A DNA stretch of 64,000 nt, taken from Nocardiopsis ganjiahuensis DSM 45031 (GTDB lineage Bacteria; Actinomycetota; Actinomycetes; Streptosporangiales; Streptosporangiaceae). The first letter of the stretch is position 1. Each line of letters opens with the position of its first letter. The notes under the pieces were generated by a model. That model was given only the letters and a program-made list of their open reading frames with translations, was not told where the DNA came from and ran no database searches. The stretch lies in the NCBI RefSeq assembly GCF_000341085.1, contig NZ_ANBA01000009.1, positions 124,001 through 188,000 of the forward strand. Reading direction: 5' to 3'. Shown piece after piece: positions 15,119 through 23,675 of this stretch. The translations under genes were made by a program, and so were the position numbers.

Positions 15119-17260
15119 TCATGCGATACCGGCTTCCGTCAGGAACGGGCTCGGCTTACCGTGCCAGGACACGTGCAGGTGGTCGCGGGCCCTCGTGCAG
15201 ACCACGAAGAGCAGGCAGCGTTCGGACATCATGTCCGCCTTGTGCTGGAGCTCGTCCACCTCCACGGGGGTGATGGCCTTGGGGTTGGGTACGGCCCCGT
15301 CCGAGACGCCCAGCGCGGCTATGCACCGGAACTCCAGGCCCTTGAGCGAATGCATCGTGCCCACCCGCACGCCCGGGGTTTCGTCATCGGCCTCGCGCAG
15401 CGCGCACGTGGCGATCCCGGCGTCGGTCAGGGCGGCAACGGCCTTCTTCCCGACCCAGCCGGCGCGGACGGCGACCGCCACCGAGGAAAGCTCGATCCCC
15501 GCTTCGGTCCAGTCGCGCACGTGCTGCACGAGCGCGTCCAGTTCGCCGTTCAGGTCATCGGCCGCGTACGTGGTGGGCTTGGGTCCTTGGAGGGCGGACC
15601 GGTACCCGGCCAGGGACTCGGTACCGCCGTCGGCCAGGGACTCCACCTTCTCGCCGTCCAGCAGGGGCCGGGCCCAGGTGAGAATCTGCTGGGTGCTGCG
15701 GTAGTTGCGGCGCAGCCGCTGCGAGCGCCCCACCACGTTGATTCCGAGCGCTTTCAGGGAGACCTTGGCGTCGTAGATGCGCTGGTGGGGGTCGCCTCCG
15801 ATGAAGAGGTCGTCGGGCGCGGGTGCGACGGCCGCGCGCAGGAACCGCCACTGGGCGGGGTGCAGGTCCTGGGCCTCGTCCACGACCACGTGCCTGAAGC
15901 GGGGCCCGCTCTCCTCCAGGGCCCGGGCGGCCAGGTCGCAACCGCGCAGGTGGGTCTGTACCCTGTCGGCGTCCAGGCCCTCGGTGAAGGCGGCCATGGC
16001 CTTCCACACCCGCTCGCGCTGGCCGCCGGCCGGCAGCCGGCTGCCGCGACCGCTGCGGGTGGCGGCCTGGTACTGCTCCAGGGTGTCCAGACGTTGGGCG
16101 AGGACGACGTGCCGGTACTCCTGCTGGAGGAACTCCGCGGTCCACTCCAGCCCCTGCTCCCTGACGATCCCGCGCCAGCGGTCGAGCTCCTGGAGGTCGC
16201 TGGCGAAGCGGGAGGCGCGTCCGCCGTTGGCCTCGGTCAGGACCTGGCTGGCCTGGGCGTTGACGGTGCTGATCGTGATTCGCTCCAGCGAGGCCTGGTC
16301 GTCCACGAGCTGGCGGATGCCGGTTCCCAGGGCCGTGGCGAGGGCGTTGGTGAAGGTGGTGAGCAGGATGCGCTCTTCGGGGCGCAGGTAGGTCAGCAGA
16401 TGTTTGACCCGGTGCATGGCCACCACGGTCTTGCCGGTGCCCGGGCCGCCGGTGATCTGGTAGCTGCCGGGGTAGCTGGCCTTGTAGGCGACCTTGCGCT
16501 GGGCCGGGTGCAGGAAGGTCCGCCAGGCGGCGAAGGGCTGGGAGAGAATGTCCTCCAGCTCGTCCAGGCCGGAGACCAGGCGCACCCGGGTGGGGGTGTT
16601 GCGGATGGCGGTGTCCAGGTCCGTGCTGACCGCACCGGAAGGGCGGTGGGCGACGATGTCGCGCCAGACCTCCTCCACGGTGAAACCGGCGGCCAGGTAC
16701 TGGAGCACCTCAGCCTGGTCCTCGGGTAGGAACGGGACGATGTCGGCGAGCTCATCTGCGTCCACGGCGGTGCGGGCGGCCCGCAGCACCCGGTCCCCGA
16801 TGCCCAGGGCGGTGAGGTCCCCGTCGGAGACGCGGGCGAACAGGCGCTGCTCGGGGTCGGTGGGAGCGGCGCGCTCCTCCAGGTCGGGGGTCAGGCGCTC
16901 CAGTCCTTCGGCGTCCCAGATCTCCACCGATCCGGTGAGCCGGTTGACGTCCGCGTCCTGTTTAACGGCATAGTCGTAGGCGGGGTCGTGGTTCATGACC
17001 TTGAGCAGCAGATAGCTGTCGCCGCTCTCAGGGGCGAGTACGACCCCCCGGTAGAAGTTGTCCACCTTGAAGGTGAAGATGCTCCGGCTGCGCCTACCCG
17101 AGGGCGGCTTGAAGTTGAGGCCCTTGTCAGCCTTGAGCTCGGCGTGGGTGAGGAGGCTGAACTTCTCCATGGCGAGCCGCACGTTCCTGCGCGCCGACGG
17201 GGGGAGCTCGTCGTACTCACCGCTCTCGAAGAACTGCTTTCCCAGGGCGAGTTGGGGCAT
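15119..17260 (-). CDS. UvrD-type helicase with RelE/ParE-like N-terminal domain
   Basis: 713 aa; the ATG at 17260 has GGAG 10 nt upstream. Residues 1-100 resemble the RelE/ParE toxin fold (FFESGEYDELPPSARRNVRL, then IFTFKVDNFYRGVVLAPESG). A linker region of about 150 residues follows. The superfamily 1 helicase core begins with Walker A ITGGPGTGKTVVAMHRV and continues with the DEAQ motif HVVVDEAQDLHPAQWRFLR, a late GTMHSLKGLEFRCIAALGVS and the C-terminal VVCTRARDHLHVSWHGK. It should be an ATP-driven DNA or RNA translocase. The gene starts 53 bp after the kinase stop and is probably co-transcribed with it. A toxin-like head on a helicase suggests a nucleic-acid-cleaving or binding module; catalysis is untested. 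Confidence 0.85.
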   Translation of the reverse strand: MPQLALGKQFFESGEYDELPPSARRNVRLAMEKFSLLTHAELKADKGLNFKPPSGRRSRSIFTFKVDNFYRGVVLAPESGDSYLLLKVMNHDPAYDYAVKQDADVNRLTGSVEIWDAEGLERLTPDLEERAAPTDPEQRLFARVSDGDLTALGIGDRVLRAARTAVDADELADIVPFLPEDQAEVLQYLAAGFTVEEVWRDIVAHRPSGAVSTDLDTAIRNTPTRVRLVSGLDELEDILSQPFAAWRTFLHPAQRKVAYKASYPGSYQITGGPGTGKTVVAMHRVKHLLTYLRPEERILLTTFTNALATALGTGIRQLVDDQASLERITISTVNAQASQVLTEANGGRASRFASDLQELDRWRGIVREQGLEWTAEFLQQEYRHVVLAQRLDTLEQYQAATRSGRGSRLPAGGQRERVWKAMAAFTEGLDADRVQTHLRGCDLAARALEESGPRFRHVVVDEAQDLHPAQWRFLRAAVAPAPDDLFIGGDPHQRIYDAKVSLKALGINVVGRSQRLRRNYRSTQQILTWARPLLDGEKVESLADGGTESLAGYRSALQGPKPTTYAADDLNGELDALVQHVRDWTEAGIELSSVAVAVRAGWVGKKAVAALTDAGIATCALREADDETPGVRVGTMHSLKGLEFRCIAALGVSDGAVPNPKAITPVEVDELQHKADMMSERCLLFVVCTRARDHLHVSWHGKPSPFLTEAGIA

Positions 17261-17313
17261 GGAGGAGGGTCTCCTTCTGACTGGGTCTGCTCGGTTCTGG
17301 CTGGGGACCGGGC

Positions 17314-18936
17314 TCAGCCGCGGTCGTGTCCCAGTCTGCCCAGGAGGTCGGCTACCTGGAGGGTTTCGGGGGCGTTGGGGCCGTAGGCGGCGCGCAGGTC
17401 GGAATAGAGCGGCCGCAGTTCCGCGGCGGCGCGTTCGGCGTCCCCCGAGCGCAGGCGCCACATGGCCATCTCCAAGCGCAGGTCCAGGGCGTCCTCGGAA
17501 TGCTCCCCGTTGGCTGCCCTGATCCTGGTGAGAACTTCCTCGGCGGCCCGCAGGGCCCGGGTGGTCTCGCCCAGCTGGGCCATGCAGTAGGCGGCCTGCT
17601 GGCGGCAGAGGAGTGCGCGTTCGTCGTCCTTTCCGGCCTGGCGTTCGAGGACGTCGGCGAGGGTCGCGAACTCGGGCAGGGCCCGGCCCGCGTCGTCGCC
17701 GAGGACCAGGGCGGTGGCGCGCAGCAGGCGCAGTTCGACGACCTGCGCCGACTCGGTGCCCAGCACGGCGGAGGCGGGTTGGATGACGTCGTCCAGGACG
17801 CCCACGGCTTGGGCGAACCGGCCCTCGCCGATGAGTGCCTGGGCATGGCCGTCGGCCTCGGCCAGTTCCCCGGGAGCCAGCCCCGGCACCGCCTGTCCGG
17901 TCGGCTCGACCAGTGTGGGGGGCAGAGCCTGGGTCGGAGCGGGGACAGCCGCCTTGGGCCGGGGCCCCATGGGGTGCCGGTAGGGGCGGGTGGGGTCCGG
18001 CAGTGCCCCTGGGGGCAGGGGGTCGTCGGGGGTGAAGGGGTCGGACTGCGGCAGGTGCGGGACGAGGCGTTCGTAGACGTCCTGCGCGGTGGCGGGCCGG
18101 TCCTCAGGGTCCTTGGCCAGCAGAGCCAGAACGAGCCGATCCAGGTCCTGGGGCAGGTCCGGGCGGTGCGCGGACGGCGGCCGCGGCTGCTCCTCCACGT
18201 GTGCCCGTTGCAAGGCGAAGGGGGCGTAGCCGGTGGAGAAGACCTTCCGGCCGGTGAGGGCCTCGTAGAGGACGCAGCCCAGTGAGTACAGGTCGCTGCG
18301 CGGGTTGACCCCTCCGGCCAGGACCTGTTCCGGGGGCATGTACGCGCAGGTCCCCAGCTGGCTGCCGGTCATGGTGATCCGGGTCGTGTCGGTGCGCAGG
18401 ACGGCGGCGATGCCGAAGTCCAGAACCTTGACCGTCCCGTCGTCGGCGACCATGACGTTCCCCGGTTTGAGGTCGCGGTGCACGACGGGGACGGCGTGGG
18501 CATGGGAGAGCGCGGCGCAGATCTGCGCCGCCACGGCGACCGCCGCTTCGACGGGCATCGGCTCAGGGTGGTGCTCGTTGATGACGTCGCCCAGGGGGAC
18601 CCCGCGCACGAGCTGCATGACCAGGTAGAGCAGCCCCTTGTCGGTGTCCACGGTCGCGTCGTAGACCGCGGGCACGTTGGGGTGCTCGATACGGGCCGTG
18701 ATGCGCGCCTCACGGCGGAACCGGGCGGCCATCTCCGCGTACTTGCCGGGTTGGTCCACCAGGTCTGGCCGGATGACCTTGATCGCGACCTGACGGTCGA
18801 GGACGGTGTCGTAACCGCGGAAGACCTGCCCCATCCCGCCAGTACTGATCGGCTCGGTGATCTCGTAGCGGTCGGCGATCCGCTCGGGTGTGGCGTGCAC
18901 CGGGCCCCATTCCGCCTCGGGCGCGGCCCCGCCCAC
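17314..18936 (-). CDS. Ser/Thr protein kinase with C-terminal TPR-like region
   Basis: 540 aa, GTG start at 18936; a GTG 12 codons later is possible, and the ribosome binding site is weak for both. The Hanks-type kinase domain is complete: glycine loop STGGMGQVF, Lys53, HRDLKPGN (153-160), DFG (173-175), then YMPPEQ and DLYSLGCVLYEALTG. A Pro-rich linker (about 300-350) leads to a helical TPR-like region (about 365-540: AQALIGEGRFAQAVGVLDD and similar). There is no transmembrane segment, unlike PknB-type kinases, so it is cytoplasmic. It precedes the helicase gene by 53 bp; phosphorylation control of the helicase is plausible but not shown. Confidence 0.9.
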   Translation of the reverse strand: MGGAAPEAEWGPVHATPERIADRYEITEPISTGGMGQVFRGYDTVLDRQVAIKVIRPDLVDQPGKYAEMAARFRREARITARIEHPNVPAVYDATVDTDKGLLYLVMQLVRGVPLGDVINEHHPEPMPVEAAVAVAAQICAALSHAHAVPVVHRDLKPGNVMVADDGTVKVLDFGIAAVLRTDTTRITMTGSQLGTCAYMPPEQVLAGGVNPRSDLYSLGCVLYEALTGRKVFSTGYAPFALQRAHVEEQPRPPSAHRPDLPQDLDRLVLALLAKDPEDRPATAQDVYERLVPHLPQSDPFTPDDPLPPGALPDPTRPYRHPMGPRPKAAVPAPTQALPPTLVEPTGQAVPGLAPGELAEADGHAQALIGEGRFAQAVGVLDDVIQPASAVLGTESAQVVELRLLRATALVLGDDAGRALPEFATLADVLERQAGKDDERALLCRQQAAYCMAQLGETTRALRAAEEVLTRIRAANGEHSEDALDLRLEMAMWRLRSGDAERAAAELRPLYSDLRAAYGPNAPETLQVADLLGRLGHDRG

Positions 18937-19230
18937 CCCGGCACGGCCGCGCGGCTGTCGCGTTCTCCGCTGGCGATCCTACGGGGGCGTGGGGCCGCAC
19001 TGGCGGCCGATGGTCCCCAATCGGACACTCGGCCTGCGGAACCGGTCGGGGAGTGCAGGGTACACGCCTGCCCGCTGGACGATACAGGCGTGGACCCGTC
19101 CCCCGAACACCCCTTTCAGCTCCCGACCGGTTTCGAGGACGGTGCGGTGGCTCCCGCTCCTGGTGGAGGGCTTCCTCTGCCGTGAGGGGTGGGTACGGCC
19201 GCGCCACCCGGGGTGTTCCGCACACCAGGA

Positions 19231-19698
19231 TCAGCCCGGGTGGGCGACGTCCTCCCTCAGCGCGTGCCCCACCCTCAGGCGCTGAGTGTGGTGCATGTCC
19301 AACCCGTCGATCTCTCCGGCGGTGAACCAGCCCGCCTCGTGCGACTCGTCGCTGACCGCGAGCCCTCCTCCGACCACTCTGGCTCGGAAGCACACGTTGA
19401 ACTGGCGGCGCACCTCCCCGTCGCTGTAGGCGATCACGTGCCTGGCGTCGGTGTAGGTGCCCACCAACCCCGTCACCTCCACCTGGTAGCCGGTCTCCTC
19501 GCGCACCTCCCGCACGGCCGCCTCGGGGAGGCTCTCGGTCATCTCCATCGCCCCACCCGGCATCGCCCACAGCCCGTTGTCCACCCGCCGCTGCAACAGC
19601 AGACGCCCCTCGTCGTCGACGACGGCCGCGCTGGCCGCCACCACCAGACTGTTGGGCACGGGGGCGTTCGGGTCGTCGTAGTACTCGCTCCTGGCCAT
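19231..19698 (-). CDS. NUDIX hydrolase
   Basis: 155 aa; the ATG at 19698 has GAGGAG 11 nt upstream (a GTG four codons earlier would overlap that site). The NUDIX box is intact: GGAMEMTESLPEAAV followed by REVREETGY. The N-terminal SLVVAASAAVVDDEGRLLLQ and the late HEAGWFTAGEIDGLDMH are typical of MutT-like pyrophosphohydrolases acting on nucleoside diphosphate derivatives; the substrate is not predictable. It lies downstream of a truncated DUF5919 gene in the same direction. Confidence 0.9.
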   Translation of the reverse strand: MARSEYYDDPNAPVPNSLVVAASAAVVDDEGRLLLQRRVDNGLWAMPGGAMEMTESLPEAAVREVREETGYQVEVTGLVGTYTDARHVIAYSDGEVRRQFNVCFRARVVGGGLAVSDESHEAGWFTAGEIDGLDMHHTQRLRVGHALREDVAHPG

Positions 19699-19706
19699 GT
19701 GCTGAT

Positions 19707-20159
19707 TCACTCCTCAAGTGGTCGGGCCGTGCGCCATACGGCGTCCATACTGGCGGCATAGGCGTCGAATATCCCCCCGGGAGCCCTACGTTTCAGCCGC
19801 AGCAACGGGTTGCCGTAGGCGTTGACCCCGTACAGGTGCGTGTTGGCGTACATGTGGTCATCGGCCCGGTAGAGCGAGTTGTAGAACGTCGTGGAGTGCA
19901 CTCTCACTGCGATTCCCGGAGTAGCTGTCAGGGGCCGGTAGTGCATGGCGGCCAGGTGGCACCGGGACTGGATGCCGTGGCCGAAGCTCTCCTCCTCACC
20001 GCGTACACGCACGGCCTCGCAGTCGGGGTCTCCGATGAGCACACGCACGCGAACGCCGCCCTCAGTCCTGTCTCTGAGCAGGTCGTTCCAGCCGGGAATC
20101 TGTTCGTGGAGGAACAGGGCCGCGTAGACATCGAATTCCTGGACCACACAGCCAAGGCT
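19707..20159 (-). pseudogene. N-terminally truncated DUF5919-domain protein
   Basis: About 150 residues match the DUF5919 domain: FDVYAALFLHEQIPGWNDLL, then VRVLIGDPD, FGHGIQSRCHLAAMHYRPL and NTHLYGVNAYGNPLL. In intact relatives this domain follows an N-terminal XRE helix-turn-helix, which is absent here. Upstream of about 20159 the frame continues only as antisense to the DUF397 gene, and no start with a ribosome binding site is visible. It is therefore probably dead, though its domain frame is intact. Confidence 0.65.
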
Positions 20160-20177
20160 TTGGAAAAGGAGTAAGAG

Positions 20178-20352
20178 ATGCAGCCGCGCACCCAGCACTG
20201 GTTCAAGTCCAGCTACTGACAACTGTGTTGAGGTAGCGGGCAACTCAACGGGCGCAGCTGTCCGGGACACCAAACACCGGGAGCTGGGCGCGCTCTTCTT
20301 CGGCGCTGACGTGCGGCAAGCCTTCATCGGCACCGCCAAGAAGGACGCCTGA
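20178..20352 (+). pseudogene. DUF397 protein interrupted by a frameshift
   Basis: The ATG at 20178 has a good AAGGAG 8 nt upstream. It opens MQPRTQHWFKSSY and then meets a TGA. Skipping one base restores the family sequence: DNCVEVAGNSTGAAVRDTK, then LGALFFGADVRQAFIGTAKK and a stop at 20352. DUF397 proteins are small partners of XRE regulators in actinomycetes. Here the partner is gone and the gene carries a +1-type lesion. A sequencing error or recoding is possible but less likely given the decayed neighbour. Confidence 0.7.
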
Positions 20353-20439
20353 ACCTCCCCACCAGCCCGCTCGCCAACGGTCCCGGTCCTGGAGCACTGT
20401 CAGTGGTCGCCGCTCAGCCCGGGGACAGCACCAACATGA

Positions 20440-20478
20440 TTCGGCCCCACCTGCTGCAAGCCAGCGAGCGGGGCCGAA
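20440..20478 (-). terminator. Terminator of the type I restriction operon
   Basis: A perfect 9-bp stem (20440-20448 with 20470-20478) encloses a 21-nt loop that can form a further GCTG/CAGC pairing. It starts 27 bp beyond the hsdR stop. Confidence 0.7.
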
Positions 20479-20504
20479 CCCGTAGTGGACCAGGCGAGCG
20501 AGGC

Positions 20505-23500
20505 TCAGACAGTGCTGAGGCCGTTGCGCTGGCGCAGCAACCGGTAAGCAGCGCGGCTCATGGCCCGGTTGATGGAGCTCTGGAAGTCCTGCTCGCCGAA
20601 GTAGCGCTCGGTGAACTCGACCCCGGTCTCGTACCGCTCCATCACGGCCTCCTTCATCGCCGGCTCGAAGGCGTGGCGGAAGGCTCCCTCGTCGTTGTTG
20701 ACGGCGGCCATCTCCACGTCGGGCTGGGCCATGACCGATTGGAAGCGCTCCTCGATCATGAGCCGGTCGGCCTCGCTGAGTTCGTGGCCGAAGTGCTCGT
20801 TGAAGACCTCGATGATCTCCGAGAGCAGCTCCTTCTTCGCCTCGTGGGCGCCGCCCGTACCGTCGGAGAATCCGGGCAGCTCCTGGTCACCCTCCGCCTG
20901 GAGCCGCAGGTCGTCCTCCCCCTTGCGGAACAGCTTCAGGTGGCTGAGGTCGATGTCTCCCAGGTCCACCCCGCCGTCCTTGCGGGCGGGCAGCATCCGC
21001 AGCAAGAAGCGCCCGTAGAGGTAGAGGCGTTCCAGTTCGGCGTCGGGGTAACGCATCACCTGGGACAGGAAGGCGTACTTGGTGACGTAGTCGTTCAGGT
21101 CCACCCGGAACTGGTCGGCGTCGTCCCGATCCGCCTCCTCTTCGCTGTTCTGCAACATGGCGAAGCGCTCCGCGGCCGTGCCGGTGAACCGGGTGAGCTC
21201 GGGGTGGTTGCGCAGGTCGTCGGCCCCGGGGTCGGCGTCGAGCCGGTGGAAGGCGTCGGCGAAGCCCTGAAGCTCCTCCTTGACCAGCACGTTCACGTCG
21301 TGCATGACCCGGTGGGCGATGGTGTGCAGGATGTCGGGGTCGGCTTCGGCTGTCACCGCCTGCTCGTAGTAGGGCAGGAAGGAGGCCCGGATCTCCTCGC
21401 CGTCGTTGACGAAGTCCAGCACCCGCAGGTCGCTCTGCGACTTGAGGGGGTGGGTGCGGTTGAGCCGGGACAGGGTCTGTACGGCCGCCACGCCCTTGAG
21501 GGACTTCTCCACGAACATGGTGGTGAGCAGCGGCTGGTCGAAGCCGGTCTGGTACTTGTCCGCCACGATGAGCAGCCGGTACTCCTTGCCGTTGCGCGCG
21601 ACAGCCGCCGGGTCATCGGCGCGGGTGGCGGCGAAGCGCTTGGGCAGCTCGCTCTCGGAGAAACCGTTGATGCTGTGCTCGGTGACCTCCTCACCCGCTT
21701 TGTTCTTCAGGGAGCCGGAGACCGCGAGGAGGGCACCGGGGTCGGGAGCGCCGCTGTCCTTGAGGTAGCTGCCGACAGCCTCGTACAGGCGCAGGGCGGC
21801 CTCCCGGGAGCGGGTGACCACCATGGCCTTGGCCCGGCCGCCCATCTGCTTGCGGGTGACGGCGTTGAAGTTCTCCACGATGGTCTCGGCGTGCTGGGCG
21901 AGCGTGGAGTCGTGCAGCAGCGCGAACCGGGCCAGCTCCGACTTGGCCTTGCCGGCGTCCACCTCGGGGTCGTCGGTGTTGCCGTTGAGCAGACGGTACT
22001 GGGTGCCGTAGGTGATGTAGCTGCGCAGCGGGTCGAGGATGAAGCCCTCCTCGATGGCCTGGCGCATGGAGTAGGTGTGGAAGGGCTCGTACTTGTCGGT
22101 GGCCTCGTTGCGGACGCCGAACAGGTTGAGGGTCTTGTGCTTGGGGGTGGCGGTGAAGGCGAAGTAGGACAGGTTGGCGCTGCGGCCCCGGAAGGCGGCC
22201 GACTCGCGCAGGGCGTCCTCGGTGGACTTGGGGGCGGCCTCGACGGCGGTCTCTTCCGTGTCGTCGTCGGTGTCCAGGCCCAGGTCGCGCAGGGCCTTCT
22301 TGACGTCCTTGGCCGCCTCACCGCTCTGGGAGGAGTGCGCCTCGTCCACGACGATCGCGAAACGGCCGCCGCGGATCTCCGTGGGCTCGCGCCGCAAGTA
22401 GTCCAGCAGGGCGGGGAAGGTCTGGAGGGTGACGACGATGATGCGCTTGGAGGAGGTGGACAGCGCCTCGGCGAGCTGGGCGGACTTGGAGCCGCCCTTG
22501 CCGCCGATCCGCCCCACCAGACCTTCGACCTGGGAGAAGTCGCCAACGGTCTCCTGGAGCTGACGGTCCAGGACCGAGCGGTCGGTGATGATGACGGTCT
22601 TGTCGAAAACGGGGTTGTTGGGTTCCAGGCCCTTGGCAACGGCGGCCGGGTCTATCAGGGCGGGGTCCGCGGGGGTGTGCAGTGAGGAGAGGCGGTGGGC
22701 GAGCCAGGCGATGGTGTTGGACTTGCCGGAACCGGCCGAGTGCATGACCAGGTAGTTGTGCCCGGCGCCGTGGCGGGCGGCATGGCCGACCAGGCTGCGC
22801 ACGGCGTGCCACTGGTGGTAGCGGGGGAAGATGACGGTTTCGCGCCTGCGGCCCTTGTCGTCCTTGTCGCGCTTGACGTGGACGAATCGCTCAAGGAGGT
22901 CGAGCCAGTTGTCGATGCCCCAGACCTGTTCCCACAGGTAGGCGGTGCGGTAGCCACTCTGGTCGGGTGAGGAGGGCGGGTTGCCCGCACCGCCGGTGCG
23001 GCCGGGCCCCTCGGAGCCGGTGTTGAAGGGCAGGAACCGGGTGTTCTTTCCTGCGAGCTTGGTGGTGAGGAAGACCAGCTCGGGGTCGACGGCGAAGTGC
23101 ACGAGGGTGCGCTTGGTGAATAGCAGTTCGCGCGGATCACGGTCGCGGGCGTACTGGTGCTTGGCGTCGTTGACGTTCTGCCCGGTGAGGGGGTTCTTGA
23201 GTTCGGCCGTTGCGACGGGCAGACCGTTGACGAACAGCACCAGGTCCAGGGAGCGCCCCTGGTCGCCGTCCTTGGCGGCATAGCGCAACTGCCGGATGAC
23301 GGTGAGCCGGTTGGCCTCGTACTCGGCGAGGGCGTTCTCGGCGATGGTGTGCGAGGGCTTGAAGTAAGCGAGGCGGAACTTCAGGCCCTCGATGGTGACG
23401 CCCTGGCGCAGGACATGCAGGGTGCCCTCGGTGTCGATGCGTTTGGCGAGGGTCTTGGCGAAGGTGGCCTGGGCCTTGTCGCTGGAGCCGCCGCAACGGG

Positions 23501-23675
23501 TGACGAGTTCCTCGAAGGCGTCGGGCTGGGTCGCGCCGAGGAAGACGAACAGCTCAGAGGTGTCCAGCGCGAGTTCGGGGTCGTAGTGGTGGTTGGCGCC
23601 CTGAGACCAGCCACGCTCCAGCATGGCGGAGACGATGTGGTCCTCGAAGGTTTTCTCGTCGTAGACGGGGCTCAT
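20505..23675 (-). CDS. hsdR: Type I restriction enzyme R subunit
   Basis: 1056 aa, normal for HsdR. N-terminal nuclease domain: SLDLVLFVNGLPVATAELKN gives the PD-(D/E)XK residues Asp144, Glu158 and Lys160. The superfamily 2 motor has Walker A MHSAGSGKSNTIAWLAHRL, the DEAH box VDEAHSSQSGEAAK, and SYFAFTATPKHKTLNLFG (motif III). The C-terminal helical region binds the methylase complex. The subunit translocates DNA using ATP and cuts unmethylated DNA at a distance. It is the last gene of the operon; its start overlaps the hsdS stop by 4 bp (ATGA). Confidence 0.95.
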   Translation of the reverse strand: MSPVYDEKTFEDHIVSAMLERGWSQGANHHYDPELALDTSELFVFLGATQPDAFEELVTRCGGSSDKAQATFAKTLAKRIDTEGTLHVLRQGVTIEGLKFRLAYFKPSHTIAENALAEYEANRLTVIRQLRYAAKDGDQGRSLDLVLFVNGLPVATAELKNPLTGQNVNDAKHQYARDRDPRELLFTKRTLVHFAVDPELVFLTTKLAGKNTRFLPFNTGSEGPGRTGGAGNPPSSPDQSGYRTAYLWEQVWGIDNWLDLLERFVHVKRDKDDKGRRRETVIFPRYHQWHAVRSLVGHAARHGAGHNYLVMHSAGSGKSNTIAWLAHRLSSLHTPADPALIDPAAVAKGLEPNNPVFDKTVIITDRSVLDRQLQETVGDFSQVEGLVGRIGGKGGSKSAQLAEALSTSSKRIIVVTLQTFPALLDYLRREPTEIRGGRFAIVVDEAHSSQSGEAAKDVKKALRDLGLDTDDDTEETAVEAAPKSTEDALRESAAFRGRSANLSYFAFTATPKHKTLNLFGVRNEATDKYEPFHTYSMRQAIEEGFILDPLRSYITYGTQYRLLNGNTDDPEVDAGKAKSELARFALLHDSTLAQHAETIVENFNAVTRKQMGGRAKAMVVTRSREAALRLYEAVGSYLKDSGAPDPGALLAVSGSLKNKAGEEVTEHSINGFSESELPKRFAATRADDPAAVARNGKEYRLLIVADKYQTGFDQPLLTTMFVEKSLKGVAAVQTLSRLNRTHPLKSQSDLRVLDFVNDGEEIRASFLPYYEQAVTAEADPDILHTIAHRVMHDVNVLVKEELQGFADAFHRLDADPGADDLRNHPELTRFTGTAAERFAMLQNSEEEADRDDADQFRVDLNDYVTKYAFLSQVMRYPDAELERLYLYGRFLLRMLPARKDGGVDLGDIDLSHLKLFRKGEDDLRLQAEGDQELPGFSDGTGGAHEAKKELLSEIIEVFNEHFGHELSEADRLMIEERFQSVMAQPDVEMAAVNNDEGAFRHAFEPAMKEAVMERYETGVEFTERYFGEQDFQSSINRAMSRAAYRLLRQRNGLSTV

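Noticed and set aside
15161-16729. Long plus-strand frame across the helicase gene
   Set aside because: Antisense shadow; the minus strand has Walker A and DEAQ motifs in frame.
20403-22685. A 760-codon plus-strand frame inside hsdR
   Set aside because: Low-complexity Val/Gly/Leu-rich antisense shadow of the hsdR gene, which carries all its family motifs.
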